Shown: piece by piece, positions 52,412 through 62,765 of the stretch
Numbering within the stretch: position 1 is the stretch's first letter
How the letters are laid out: every line of letters begins with the position of its first letter
Source: Pseudomonadota bacterium
GTDB lineage: Bacteria; Pseudomonadota; Alphaproteobacteria; Micropepsales; Micropepsaceae
Direction: 5' to 3'
DNA: 64,000 nucleotides
Assembly (NCBI GenBank): GCA_021804785.1
Contig: JAJZGY010000001.1
Coordinates: 62,001-126,000 of the forward strand
Made by a program: the position numbers and the translations under genes
The notes under the pieces: generated by a model
Seen by the model: the letters and a program-made list of their open reading frames with translations, nothing else
What the model was told of the DNA's origin: nothing
Databases searched by the model: none

Positions 52412-53344
52412 ATGGCCTCCGAAAATCCCATTATCATCAAACGCATAAAGAAGGGTGCCCATGGCGGACACCATGGTGGCGCTTGGAAAGTTGCCTACGC
52501 CGATTTTGTGACGGCGATGATGGCGTTCTTTCTGCTCATGTGGTTGATCAACACCACCACTCCGGAACAAAAACGGGGTATCGCCGATTACTTTGCAGCC
52601 CAGAGCATATCCCAGAGCACAAGCGGGGCCGGTGGCGTCCTCGGAGGAACTGTTCTTGGACCGGTTGGTGGCAAGGCCGGCGGCACCATGTCAGTGGTCC
52701 AAAATCAGAATCCGACCGTGCATAATACAGAGCATGCCCAAGCCCGCTCTCACTTACGGGGCGGAGCTACACAGGCCCAAGGTCAGGACCCAGCATCCCA
52801 AAGCCATAGTGCGGACCATCTTCAGCCAGCGCTCCCCTCGGCGCAGGATGGAGCCTTTGCGAGCGCCGCCGAAGCTATTCATCAGGCGATGCAGACTATG
52901 CCTGACATCGCCAAGCTCTCGCGCCAGGTTATAGTCGATCAGACACCCAAGGGGCTGCGGATCCAGCTTGTCGATCAGGACGGCCAGCCCATGTTTCGGG
53001 CCGGTTCTGCAACGCCAATGCCCTATACAGTCAAATTGCTCAGAGCCATTGCCAAGGTCATTGCAGCCCTGCCCAATCGTGTTGCAATCAGCGGCCATAC
53101 TGATGGGCGCAATATTGACGGACCCAATGGTATGACCAATTGGGAATTGTCGGCTGACCGGGCCAACGCTGCCCGGGCAATTCTGACCCAAAGCGGCATC
53201 CCCAATGACCAAGTATATGAAGTCGCTGGTAAAGCGGGGTCAGAGCCCCTGTTACCGGAAGATCCCGATGCCCCGGCCAATAGACGCATTTCTATTGTGG
53301 TCATGCGGGGTTCACCACCTGCCCCCCCCCATATCCACCCCTAA
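52412..53344 (+). CDS. motB: flagellar motor protein MotB
   Basis: AWKVAYADFVTAMMAFFLLMWLINTTTPEQKRGIADYF (TM with Asp) and OmpA-like ISGHTDGRN...NWELSADRANAARAIL. Confidence 0.93.
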   Translation: MASENPIIIKRIKKGAHGGHHGGAWKVAYADFVTAMMAFFLLMWLINTTTPEQKRGIADYFAAQSISQSTSGAGGVLGGTVLGPVGGKAGGTMSVVQNQNPTVHNTEHAQARSHLRGGATQAQGQDPASQSHSADHLQPALPSAQDGAFASAAEAIHQAMQTMPDIAKLSRQVIVDQTPKGLRIQLVDQDGQPMFRAGSATPMPYTVKLLRAIAKVIAALPNRVAISGHTDGRNIDGPNGMTNWELSADRANAARAILTQSGIPNDQVYEVAGKAGSEPLLPEDPDAPANRRISIVVMRGSPPAPPHIHP

Positions 53345-53448
53345 TTCTGTAGTCAGAACCCTGCCGAGCGGGCAAAGCCTATGGCGTAAACCCATTAGGT
53401 CTTGCCATACTCTGGCCTGGCAATAGCCGTGTTTGCGGACGGGACCCC

Positions 53449-54186
53449 TTGAACGAACAGCGCAGCAACCGCTTACCGCAGTTTTTTCTGACCCCAGGCG
53501 GCCCCTGCCCCTATTTGCCAGGCCGGGTCGAACGAAAGGTATTCGCCCGGCTTTCCGGCAGCCTTGCTCGCCCTCTCAACGATGCCCTCACCCACTCCGG
53601 GTTTCGTCGCAGTCAGATGATCGCCTACCGTCCTGCCTGTGATGGTTGTAACGCCTGCATCTCCGTACGTATCCCTGTCGCGGAATTTGACGTGTCGCGC
53701 AGTCAGAAGCGCATTCTCAAGCACAACCAGGATCTGCTGCGCCAGGAAGTGCCCGCGCAAGCCACGCGGGAACAATTTGCACTACTTCGCACCTACCTCG
53801 ATGCCCGGCACGCGGGAGGGGGCATGAGTGATATGGGTCTCTTCGATTACGTAGCAATGGTAGAGGAATCTCCCGTTCAGACCCACATCGTCGAATATCG
53901 CCGGATGCGTGCCGACGGTACTCCCGGGATGCTGATGGGATGCGCGCTCAGCGATGTCCTCGCCGATGGGTTGTCGATGGTCTATAGCTTCTACCATCCT
54001 GGCGAGACCGCGCGCAGCCTTGGAACACAGATGATCCTTGATCATATAGCCTCAGCGCGGGCACGTGGACTCGCTTACGTGTACCTCGGCTACTGGGTTC
54101 GCGGCAGCAACAAGATGGATTACAAAGCGCGCTTCAAACCGCTGGAGGCGCTTGGCCCAGAGGGATGGGTAGCCCTTCAGCTTTAG
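53449..54186 (+). CDS. bpt: aspartate/glutamate leucyltransferase (Bpt/ATE family)
   Basis: YRPACDGCNACISVRIPVAEF, YSFYHPGETARSLGTQMILDHI, YLGYWVRGSNKMDYKARFKPLE; TTG start. Confidence 0.95.
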   Translation: MNEQRSNRLPQFFLTPGGPCPYLPGRVERKVFARLSGSLARPLNDALTHSGFRRSQMIAYRPACDGCNACISVRIPVAEFDVSRSQKRILKHNQDLLRQEVPAQATREQFALLRTYLDARHAGGGMSDMGLFDYVAMVEESPVQTHIVEYRRMRADGTPGMLMGCALSDVLADGLSMVYSFYHPGETARSLGTQMILDHIASARARGLAYVYLGYWVRGSNKMDYKARFKPLEALGPEGWVALQL

Positions 54187-54232
54187 CTGGCGGGCAGAAG
54201 CACAGGGTCCGGCAACCGGAGCAGCGGTGGCG

Positions 54233-55939
54233 TTATTCTCCGCCAAATCGCGCCTTCCACGCTTCGATCTGTTCGTCGCCAATTTTGGAAAATAGCACTT
54301 CGGGAACTGTAACCTTAAGACCCGGCTCAAGCTGGTTAAGCGCTTGTCCCATGTCACCATCGGGCCATGGGATCACCTCGGGAGAAGGCTGAATGGCATT
54401 ATGAATGATGCGCGCTGCATTTGGGATAAATGGCCATGCGTAATGCGCAAAAATGTGAACAAGATTCAGTCCCATGCGCACTGCTGCCGCGGCACGCGCG
54501 CGATCATGCTTTATATGTGTCCAGGGTGCAGCTTTCGTAAGGTACTCGTTACCAGCCACCCAAATGGCACGTAACTCGGCTGTCGCCTTACGAAATTCCA
54601 TCGCCTCCAAATAATTAGTATACTGATTAACTCGGACACTGAGTTCCTCTGCCACCGCGTGCTCGTCAGCACCATAGACGCCCTCATCCGGCACCCTGCC
54701 ATCGAAGCGGGCATGGGTGAACTTGAGGATCCGATTGACAAAGTTTCCTAATACATCAGCGAGATCCTTATTTACGACCGACGCAAAATGCTCCCAGGTA
54801 AAATTCGAATCTGCACCTTCCGGTGCATTAGCCATAAGATAGTAGCGCCAGTAGTCAGCGGGTAGTATTTCCAAAGCAGCGTCCATGAATACGCCACGTT
54901 TGGCCGACGTGGAGAACTTTCCACCATAATAGTTCAGCCAGTTGAAGCCCTTGATCTGATCTGCCAATTTCCAAGGCTGTTCGGAACCCATTATGGTGAC
55001 GGGGAATCCTACTGTGTGAAATGGTACGTTGTCCTTGCCCATGAATTGTACATATCTTACATCCTGGGCAGCCGCGCCAAACCACCAATCCTTCCAACGT
55101 CGATTGCTGGAAGCATTGGCCCATTCATGAGTCGCGCCGATATACTCAATCGGAGCATCAAACCATACATAGAACACTTTGCCGGACAGCTTTCCCTCGG
55201 CAATATCCTCTGGGACCGGAACACCCCATTGTAGGTCTCGAGTGATCCCTCGATCCTGAAGTCCTTCATCTAGCCACTTTCTTGCAATGGATAAAACCAG
55301 CGGTGACCAATCCAACGCGTGCGTGTCAATCCACTCCCGCAAGCGCGACACAAATGCTGACTGACGTAAAAACAGGTGCGCACTGTCACGTATCTCAATT
55401 TCAGCAGAACCCGACAAGGCGGAGCGCGGGCTTATCAGATCTGTAGGATCAAGCACACGCGTACAATTTTCACATTGATCGCCGCGTGCACGCTCATAAC
55501 CGCAGTGAGGGCAAGTTCCGATAACATAACGATCAGGTAAAAAACGCTTATCCGCGTGAGAATAGACTTGACGGGTGGTACGCACCTCCAAATAGCCATT
55601 ACGCCACAGCGCCCGCGCAAATTCCTGGGTAAGCGTCCGATTTTCTTCACTCGATGAACGACCAAACCAGTCCCATGAAAATCCAAATCCTTCGCCCAGC
55701 CGCTTTTGAATTTCATGTTGCTCAGCACAATATGTTGCCACTTCCTGGCCAGCTTCCAACGCGGCGAGTTCCGCCGGAGTCCCGTGCTCGTCCGTCGCAC
55801 AAACAAAGAGGGTGTCATGCCCAAGGGAGCGTTGGAAACGAGCATAAACATCGGCGGGCAACATCGATCCGACGAGGTTGCCTAAATGCTTGACGCCATT
55901 AATATAGGGAAGTGCGCTAGTGATAAGAATTCGTCTCAT
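54233..55939 (-). CDS. metG: methionyl-tRNA synthetase
   Basis: [59 protein letters not shown]. Confidence 0.97.
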   Translation of the reverse strand: MRRILITSALPYINGVKHLGNLVGSMLPADVYARFQRSLGHDTLFVCATDEHGTPAELAALEAGQEVATYCAEQHEIQKRLGEGFGFSWDWFGRSSSEENRTLTQEFARALWRNGYLEVRTTRQVYSHADKRFLPDRYVIGTCPHCGYERARGDQCENCTRVLDPTDLISPRSALSGSAEIEIRDSAHLFLRQSAFVSRLREWIDTHALDWSPLVLSIARKWLDEGLQDRGITRDLQWGVPVPEDIAEGKLSGKVFYVWFDAPIEYIGATHEWANASSNRRWKDWWFGAAAQDVRYVQFMGKDNVPFHTVGFPVTIMGSEQPWKLADQIKGFNWLNYYGGKFSTSAKRGVFMDAALEILPADYWRYYLMANAPEGADSNFTWEHFASVVNKDLADVLGNFVNRILKFTHARFDGRVPDEGVYGADEHAVAEELSVRVNQYTNYLEAMEFRKATAELRAIWVAGNEYLTKAAPWTHIKHDRARAAAAVRMGLNLVHIFAHYAWPFIPNAARIIHNAIQPSPEVIPWPDGDMGQALNQLEPGLKVTVPEVLFSKIGDEQIEAWKARFGGE

Positions 55940-56017
55940 GTCTGCCGTCAAATTGAAAGGAACACCTTAAGATTACCGGCTCAGGAGCGCCGCTCCAAGC
56001 AGATCGCGGGATACCCC

Positions 56018-56404
56018 CTAAAGTCCGGCGACTACCGTGTGCGACAGAAAAGCCACAAGTGCAAATCCCAAGATTACAAGGAGCCCTGCCAGCGCCAGAT
56101 CCAGTCGAGCTCCTCCGGGGACCTCCTCCGCACTCTCGATCGCCTGCCTTAATCGCAAGAAGCGGATGGCTGCCAGTGCCACGATCAGCACGCCTGCCGC
56201 CGTCACTGCCACGCCCGCGACGCCACCCAATCCGCTGTTAGACAGGGGTGCTTGCCGGTATCCCCTCAGGCTAATTTGAGCGAGACTGAGGAAAACATTG
56301 AACTTAGCGATCAGAAAGCCGAATGCCATAATCGCTATTGCCGTCCGTACCCAAGCCAGAAAAGTCCGCTCATTTGCGGCGTGATCAGAGAAGTTTCGGA
56401 TCAT
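56018..56404 (-). CDS. DUF202/YidH-family membrane protein
   Basis: [32 protein letters not shown] plus further TM segments. Confidence 0.88.
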   Translation of the reverse strand: MIRNFSDHAANERTFLAWVRTAIAIMAFGFLIAKFNVFLSLAQISLRGYRQAPLSNSGLGGVAGVAVTAAGVLIVALAAIRFLRLRQAIESAEEVPGGARLDLALAGLLVILGFALVAFLSHTVVAGL

Positions 56405-56632
56405 AGGTTTGGTCTCGCCTTTGACGGATCTTGGGGACACGGACTTACGTCGACCGCCACTTCTGTGACCAAGGCCCAACCCCCAATTTTGGCAGGCAAG
56501 ACGTTATTACCATGGACACAAGACGATACCAGGGAGATTTGTTGCATTGACGGTTGACGGGGAAGGTCGGCAACGTCATTTTCCCCACACCAGCCAATGC
56601 CCCCGTGTCCACGGCAAAACCTTGGGCAGATC

Positions 56633-56708
<76 letters not shown>

Positions 56709-56906
56709 TTACCTGGCGTTGTTGCCCCCTGTCACAAGGGTACCTAAGTCCGAGTGCACTCATCCACCAAGCGCAACAATGCGGATCAAGTCTGTTCATT
56801 TATGACTTCCCAAGGTAACTTCATCCCATAAGTCAGATCAAGCTTATCGCTCATTTAATTGGGTAATCGGCTAATCCGCGGCGGAGACTTTGGTTGCAGA
56901 GTAGTA

Positions 56907-57179
56907 TCATTTCTGCCCTCGTGATCGACCGCTTCCAACAAAATAAACGGCACTTCTAGCCTGCGTGATATCGTAGACGAATTGACGCCACAAGCTGACG
57001 ATCCGAGGCTGTACGCCCACCTCCTCGGCGATCGCACGCGTGCTCAAGCTGTCAGCTGCCAAAAGCACAATCCGAGCCCGCTTCAGATCACGCTGTATCG
57101 TCCGTGGTGAACGGCACCGAGCCTCCAGCTCCCTGCAGTCTCCACGGAAAAGTCGAACTTCTCTTGCTTCAAGTATCAC
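56907..57179 (-). pseudogene. truncated HTH fragment of IS630-like transposase
   Basis: RTIQRDLKRARIVLLAADSLSTRAIAEEVGVQPRIVSLWRQ resembles the IS630 N-terminal HTH; no DDE catalytic domain follows. Confidence 0.6.
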
Positions 57180-57253
57180 CCTTATCTTGAATCACGGATC
57201 ACACTTTGTGAAAAGTTGGTACTAGTATAAAGCCGATCGATGCAAGGAAACCC

Positions 57254-57451
57254 ATGCGGCGCTACTATGCGCGCGAAGGGTTTTCTTATTATTCTGTGTC
57301 CGGTCGAGTACCCCACTCGGCGATGTCTAAAGTTATTGACTTTCAGACCTTGGTCCTGGGCCGGACGAGTGACTGGTCTAACGAGACTGCCTTTCGTCGG
57401 CAACTGCAGCAACATGCACTTTGGATTGCGCAACCACCACAGTTGAAATAA
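57254..57451 (+). CDS. orphan small ORF, 65 aa
   Basis: Not antisense to any recognisable gene; AAGGA 6-8 nt upstream of the ATG. No recognised family. Confidence 0.3.
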   Translation: MRRYYAREGFSYYSVSGRVPHSAMSKVIDFQTLVLGRTSDWSNETAFRRQLQQHALWIAQPPQLK

Positions 57452-57459
57452 ATATCAAC

Positions 57460-59349
57460 TCATAAGCGAGCGGCGAGTTCGGCGGGATCTGGCGTAACAT
57501 TCGCCGCCGCCGGAGGCGGCAGAGCTTTAAATGTACTAGCGGCCGCCTGTGCGGCCGCCACGTCCGCAGAACTCATGTGGGCTGCAAGCATATCAAGGCG
57601 GGCTTTCGACTGTGCATCGCCTTGGGCCGCTGCGATGGAGTACCACATGAATGCATTTTTAAGGCTCGGGGCCACACCAGAGCCTCGTTCAAAGAGCACA
57701 GCAAGGTTAAACTGTGCATCAACAACACCATACTGAGCCGCGGCCACAAACCATTTGGCTGCTGAGGTGAGGTCAGGTGTACCACCCCAACCTTCAGAGT
57801 ATCCTACGCCCAACCTATACATCGCCTTAGCGTTGCCGGCAGCAGCAGCCTTTGCGTACCATTGTTGCGCCAGAGCAAAATTTTGCGGCAGTCCCAGACC
57901 GCGTTCATAGAGTGTCCCCAGCCAATAATCGGCTACCGGCTGATTTTGCAGCGCAGCCTGCCGTAGCCAATAAGCTGCGCCGGGAATATCCGTCGCAGTG
58001 CCGTCACCGTTTAGCAATTTGAGGCCAACGACAAGTTCGGCATTTGCGCTCCCCGCCTTGGCCATGGCCACTATGCGGGCATCCACGGTCGTGCGCATCG
58101 GAACAGTGGTCACTTGCGATGCTGGGCCGAATCCTGGGGGGAGGAGATGCAAATCTATCAGTGCGCCAACAGCACCTATCGCCAGCAAAACTGTCAAAGA
58201 AAGTGCAACCACCCATTGCTTTCGCGGCAACCAGAGAGTGCGTCGTCCCGCGGTCTGCTTGGATTGACGACTCTTTGTCGAACGATCATGGCGAGCTGCG
58301 ATCGAGGAGGCCCCCTGGGTATGCGCCTCCTGTGAATTGAGCGACTGCGCCCCTTGGTCTTCAGCAGCGTTGGGTATTCTAGCTGTTCGCGCCAGCCAGT
58401 TTTCTACCGCGCTAATTCGACCCGTCAGTTCTTTGACATACATGCGAAGGTCTGCGACCACCAGCGCATGCTGCTCGTTGCGTTCCAAAAGTGAGCGATG
58501 GGAGGTTCCCAGGGCCTCGGCCATCTGGTTCGTCAGCCGACCCTGTTCTTCCTCGAGTTTTGCTCGTGTTTCTTCAGATTCTTGAACGAGGCGATCAATC
58601 CGTCCCTCTACAACGGTCAACCCTCTCTCGAGGCTGTCCAGACGTCGAACCAGTTCCACATGCACAGTTCCACGCTCTAGCCGATGGATGCGAGACTGAA
58701 GATGTACGATGCTCTGTTCAATATCCTGCGGATCCACCCTACCGGCTTTCTCTGTGCTGCCCTGCCAATCACCCCTTGGTTCCATCTCACGTAGACGCAC
58801 CTCCCCGAGTGCTGAAACGGACGCCTCCCCTTCCTGCACGATCTCCTCGGGAAATGCATCAGGAATGGGCTCGGGGTTGGAGCTGGGATCGGCAAGAAAC
58901 TCGTCCGCCGATTGACGTACGACGCCGAGCGCCTGTTCCAGTTCCACGAGAGATTGCGGCCCACGGGGCGAAGAAGCAGGGGGCTTAGAAAACGTCAGGG
59001 CATCGAAATTCGACCCTGAGATTGGCATAGAAGCACTCGGCTGCTGATCTTTTGCGTCCAGAGTAGGTCCGGTCCCCTTGCCAGTACCGTCGCGCATGAC
59101 CTCGGCGATGGTCTCCAGATCATCGGCAACCAGGGCAAGATGCAGATCGTCCTTTGTCACAAAATAGGTGTAGACGACAGTGGCGGCGAAGCCCGCTTCA
59201 GCCGCTACCCGGCCCAGGGTTACCGCATCGATACCTTCACGCGCGGACAGCCGCCGGGCCGCCGCCAGGATCGCCTGCCGGGTGTTATCCTTTTTCCAAT
59301 GATCGACGTCTTTTGGGTCTGCGCTGAGTTCGGACATGGCAACCACCAT
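57460..59349 (-). CDS. TetR-type HTH / coiled-coil / TM / Sel1-repeat fusion protein
   Basis: aa 22-70 TetR_N-like; aa about 205-320 heptad-rich; aa 377-399 TM (QWVVALSLTVLLAIGAVGALIDL); aa about 424-590 Sel1-like repeats (VADYWLGTLYERGLGLPQNFALAQQWYAKAAAAGN). Confidence 0.88.
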   Translation of the reverse strand: MVVAMSELSADPKDVDHWKKDNTRQAILAAARRLSAREGIDAVTLGRVAAEAGFAATVVYTYFVTKDDLHLALVADDLETIAEVMRDGTGKGTGPTLDAKDQQPSASMPISGSNFDALTFSKPPASSPRGPQSLVELEQALGVVRQSADEFLADPSSNPEPIPDAFPEEIVQEGEASVSALGEVRLREMEPRGDWQGSTEKAGRVDPQDIEQSIVHLQSRIHRLERGTVHVELVRRLDSLERGLTVVEGRIDRLVQESEETRAKLEEEQGRLTNQMAEALGTSHRSLLERNEQHALVVADLRMYVKELTGRISAVENWLARTARIPNAAEDQGAQSLNSQEAHTQGASSIAARHDRSTKSRQSKQTAGRRTLWLPRKQWVVALSLTVLLAIGAVGALIDLHLLPPGFGPASQVTTVPMRTTVDARIVAMAKAGSANAELVVGLKLLNGDGTATDIPGAAYWLRQAALQNQPVADYWLGTLYERGLGLPQNFALAQQWYAKAAAAGNAKAMYRLGVGYSEGWGGTPDLTSAAKWFVAAAQYGVVDAQFNLAVLFERGSGVAPSLKNAFMWYSIAAAQGDAQSKARLDMLAAHMSSADVAAAQAAASTFKALPPPAAANVTPDPAELAARL

Positions 59350-59629
59350 AGATGATTCTCGGTGTTAACACGCCGCTAATCGCCTAAAAGAGATATACCC
59401 TCAACCGCTTAAGATGAAGTTAGACCAATAATCAGTTTTTAAATTGTTTTGTCAGAGTGCACCGATAAACCATCTAGAAAGCTGAATTTCCCTTTGTAAT
59501 CTCGGGTATTGAAGAGACAAAGCAGTTCCAGCATACCTTACGTACGCACCGGTCTGAACGAGCTTCAAACCTCGTCCTCGTTTTGTCCCCAGCAAGCCCT
59601 AGGTGCTGTCCCAAATCCTGAGCTTAGTA

Positions 59630-60853
59630 TCATGTTTGGCTGGCATTGGGCGGGGCTTCAGAGATTTGTCGCCCCAACGCCTCTACGATCGGAATAGCGT
59701 CGTCGGACAGCGGCATCATTTTTCTTTTGCGCGCAAAAGCCTGTTCAATATAGGGCGCAAGCTCTTCATCCTTTTGCAGCAATCTCGCCGCTTCATTCTC
59801 CTTGAATTCAGGCATGACCTCTGACGCAAAAAGTTCCAATGCTTCACAGATATGCTCATGGCGATTGCGCCCGCCTTGCTGGATGAATGCGACCTGATCA
59901 ACGCCGGATTCTGCAAATTTGCGCAGATGGGTGCGCATCACCTCAGGCGTGCCAATACCACGCGCTCCTGCGTTTTCAGGTAGCCTATCCTTGACCTGCT
60001 CGAATGCCTTCCAGATATCGGTGCGCCCAGGCTGGTGTTGTCCAAAAATATAATGATGTCCAAGAGCGTAGCCAAAGAAATTGAAGCCATCAATACCGCG
60101 GCGCACAGCTTCATCGTGGCTATGATGCACTGAAAAACCCGTCACCATACATACATTCGCATTTACCGCATGGCCGATCGGGACGCATTCCTCTTTAAGG
60201 ATGCGATAGTAGTCATCTACCCATTGACGTGCTTCAGCCGGATCAACAAAGGCAAAGGTTAGGGCCCCGATACCAAATCGTGCAGCCATCTTGATAGTCT
60301 CGCGGTTAGAACAAGCTACCCATACCGGTGGGTGAGGCCGCTGCACGGGTTTGGGAACAATGTTGCGACAGGGCATCTCGAAAAATTCGCCCTTGAAGCC
60401 GGGATAGGGGGCCATAGCAAGCATATTCAAGCACTGCTCGGTAGCCTCGCGCCACATCGCACGCTTTTTGTCTACAGGCACACGATAACCAGCCAATTCC
60501 AGTGCTGCCGATGATTCTCCTGTTCCGAATTCCACGCGACCACCAGACACCAAGTCGAGTGTCGCTATACGCTCGGCGACCCTGGCTGGATGATTATAGC
60601 CAGGAGGCATAAGCACGATGCCGTGCCCTAGACGGATGGTCTTGGTGCGCTGCGAGCAGGCTGCTAGAAACACCTCGGGCGCAGATGAATGAGAGTATTC
60701 CTCAAGAAAATGGTGTTCGACCTCCCACGCGTGATCGATACCCAGCCGGTCGGCCAGCTCTACCTGATCAAGCGCGTCCTGAAACAGTTTCAGCTCCGCG
60801 CCCTCTACCCACGGGCGCGGCAGCTGGTGTTCATAGAAAATGCCGAACCTCAC
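59630..60853 (-). CDS. LLM class (luciferase-like) flavin-dependent oxidoreductase
   Basis: LADRLGIDHAWEVEHHFLEEYSHSSAPEVFLAACSQRTKTIRLGHGIVLMPPGYNHPARVAERIATLDLVSGGRVEFGTG. Confidence 0.95.
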   Translation of the reverse strand: MRFGIFYEHQLPRPWVEGAELKLFQDALDQVELADRLGIDHAWEVEHHFLEEYSHSSAPEVFLAACSQRTKTIRLGHGIVLMPPGYNHPARVAERIATLDLVSGGRVEFGTGESSAALELAGYRVPVDKKRAMWREATEQCLNMLAMAPYPGFKGEFFEMPCRNIVPKPVQRPHPPVWVACSNRETIKMAARFGIGALTFAFVDPAEARQWVDDYYRILKEECVPIGHAVNANVCMVTGFSVHHSHDEAVRRGIDGFNFFGYALGHHYIFGQHQPGRTDIWKAFEQVKDRLPENAGARGIGTPEVMRTHLRKFAESGVDQVAFIQQGGRNRHEHICEALELFASEVMPEFKENEAARLLQKDEELAPYIEQAFARKRKMMPLSDDAIPIVEALGRQISEAPPNASQT

Positions 60854-61743
60854 TTACGATCACCGGCCTGCACCGTTGGTATGGGCGCCCAACTTTTTAC
60901 CGCTGCCAATGCAGGACTACGTTCGGCCTGATCAAACGCCGACATAATCGCTGAAAACCTCGCAGCCAAAATCTCGCGCATACCCGGGTGGGTAAAGATG
61001 TAGAGCTCCCCCCCTCTCACAGCTTCAAGGACTCGCGCGCCTACCACGTCCGGATCGATTCCGGAGAGCACGGCCTGAGCGGATTCACTGCTGCCCTGCC
61101 CTAAGGCATCAACTTCGCCCGAGCCACCGTATTGCTTTTGACGAGCCCGTCCACTCTCATGAATTCGGGTACGCACAAAGCCAGGACACAGCACGGATAC
61201 ACCGATATTTTCCGGCGCAAGCTGCTGGGACCATCCTTCACTCATTGCGACAACCGCAAATTTTGTAGCGCAATAAGGTTCCATACCCGGCGGACTAACC
61301 ATGCCGGCCATAGATGCCGTATTGATGAAGTGCCCACCTTCCTTGTGGTTGCGTATGTGGGGCAGAAATACCTTCATCCCATGGACAACGCCCTTCAGAT
61401 TGACATCAATGATCCAATTCCAGTCTGAGTCACTGACACTGCTGATTTCACCGCCAACAGCCACTCCGGCATTGTTGCACACGACATGAACCTTACCGAA
61501 CACTGCTAAGGTCTGCGCCGCAGCCGCAGCTAGGCTATCGTGGTCGACGACATCACAGCTGACCGCATGGGTCCGGATTTGCTCCTTCGACAGGGTATGG
61601 GCAGCCTCCTCTGCGGCAGAACGATCGATGTCGGCTAGCACCACATTCATGCCTGCCCGTCCGAAACTTCTGGCCATAGCCAAACCGATGCCACTTCCGC
61701 CACCGGTAACAAATGCTGTCTTCCCATGAAATTCTTCAATCAT
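60850..61743 (-). CDS. SDR family oxidoreductase
   Basis: HGKTAFVTGGGSGIGLAMARSFGRAGMNVVLADID, CNNAGV, PYCATKFAVVAMSE; 4-nt overlap with the LLM gene. Confidence 0.95.
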   Translation of the reverse strand: MIEEFHGKTAFVTGGGSGIGLAMARSFGRAGMNVVLADIDRSAAEEAAHTLSKEQIRTHAVSCDVVDHDSLAAAAAQTLAVFGKVHVVCNNAGVAVGGEISSVSDSDWNWIIDVNLKGVVHGMKVFLPHIRNHKEGGHFINTASMAGMVSPPGMEPYCATKFAVVAMSEGWSQQLAPENIGVSVLCPGFVRTRIHESGRARQKQYGGSGEVDALGQGSSESAQAVLSGIDPDVVGARVLEAVRGGELYIFTHPGMREILAARFSAIMSAFDQAERSPALAAVKSWAPIPTVQAGDRK

Positions 61744-62099
61744 CGGGCCTTCCCTCACTGTGTTATAATTAAGAGCTTGTCGTGCGACTGCGACGAGCCG
61801 GGTGGATCGGCGCTGAGAATTTGTCAGTTTTCGGTCTCTGTCAATCATGCTGGGAGGACGGGGAATCATTAGATTAATGCCTATAAAGGCCGCCAAGCCT
61901 TAGATGGGCTGAGCCATCACTTTCGCCGATCTGCCTACCAGGCGTCGGCCACGAGCGCCTCTATCCCGTGCACCCACCGTATGGCACTAAGCTACCATAC
62001 GCGCTTTCCAAATCGCACAGACAGATCGCCTCAGTGCTGGGGCATGCCCCTTTCACCGCGATTGACGCTACTTAACCTAACAAGCCAAACTTTTAAGCT

Positions 62100-62753
62100 T
62101 TATGGTTCCAGCGCACGCACAAGAAACCTTGCAAGATTATCAACGACCTCTGAGCGCGACCTACCTGCGCGCCACCCCTCGCTTGACGCCTGATGCACAG
62201 CACCAAGAATGGCCTGCCCGACGATGTGGGAATTATACCCCTTGGCCATGCGCCCTTCACCAACATTTTCGCGCACAAATTCTGCCCAGTCGTTACCCCA
62301 GCGTTGCAACAACGGTGTCGAAGGGTCCCCCTCAGCGTCGATGACTGCCTCGTCAGTCATCGCCGCATTAAGTACGCCTGGGTGACTCTCTGAATAATCG
62401 TAGATCGCATTGAGCAGACTCTCGATTAGAGAACGCAACGAGGAGGTAGCCGGTGTGCGCTCACGTACGTAGCTATCAAGTTCCGTCCGCGCGTCCTCAA
62501 CAAAGGCAAGGAAGCAGGCCCGCTTGTCCGGAAAGTGCAAATAAAATGTCCCGTGACCAACTCCAGCTTCGCGAGCAATATCTTGAGGCCGGGTGGCATG
62601 ATAGCCACGCTCGACAAAGAGCTTACGCGCCGCAAGTCGCAATTTTGCGAGACTTTCAGGCTTGCGACGAGTTGCCCGCGGATTGTCAGCCTTCGCTGGC
62701 TTCACGGCATCACGACTAGACATTGCCGCGGTCTTCTCCACTGCTCTGGCCAC
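62100..62753 (-). CDS. TetR/AcrR family regulator
   Basis: LAKLRLAARKLFVERGYHATRPQDIAREAGVGHGTFYLHFPDKRACFLAFVE. Confidence 0.93.
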   Translation of the reverse strand: MARAVEKTAAMSSRDAVKPAKADNPRATRRKPESLAKLRLAARKLFVERGYHATRPQDIAREAGVGHGTFYLHFPDKRACFLAFVEDARTELDSYVRERTPATSSLRSLIESLLNAIYDYSESHPGVLNAAMTDEAVIDAEGDPSTPLLQRWGNDWAEFVRENVGEGRMAKGYNSHIVGQAILGAVHQASSEGWRAGRSRSEVVDNLARFLVRALEP

Positions 62754-62765
62754 CTTTAAATAAAA

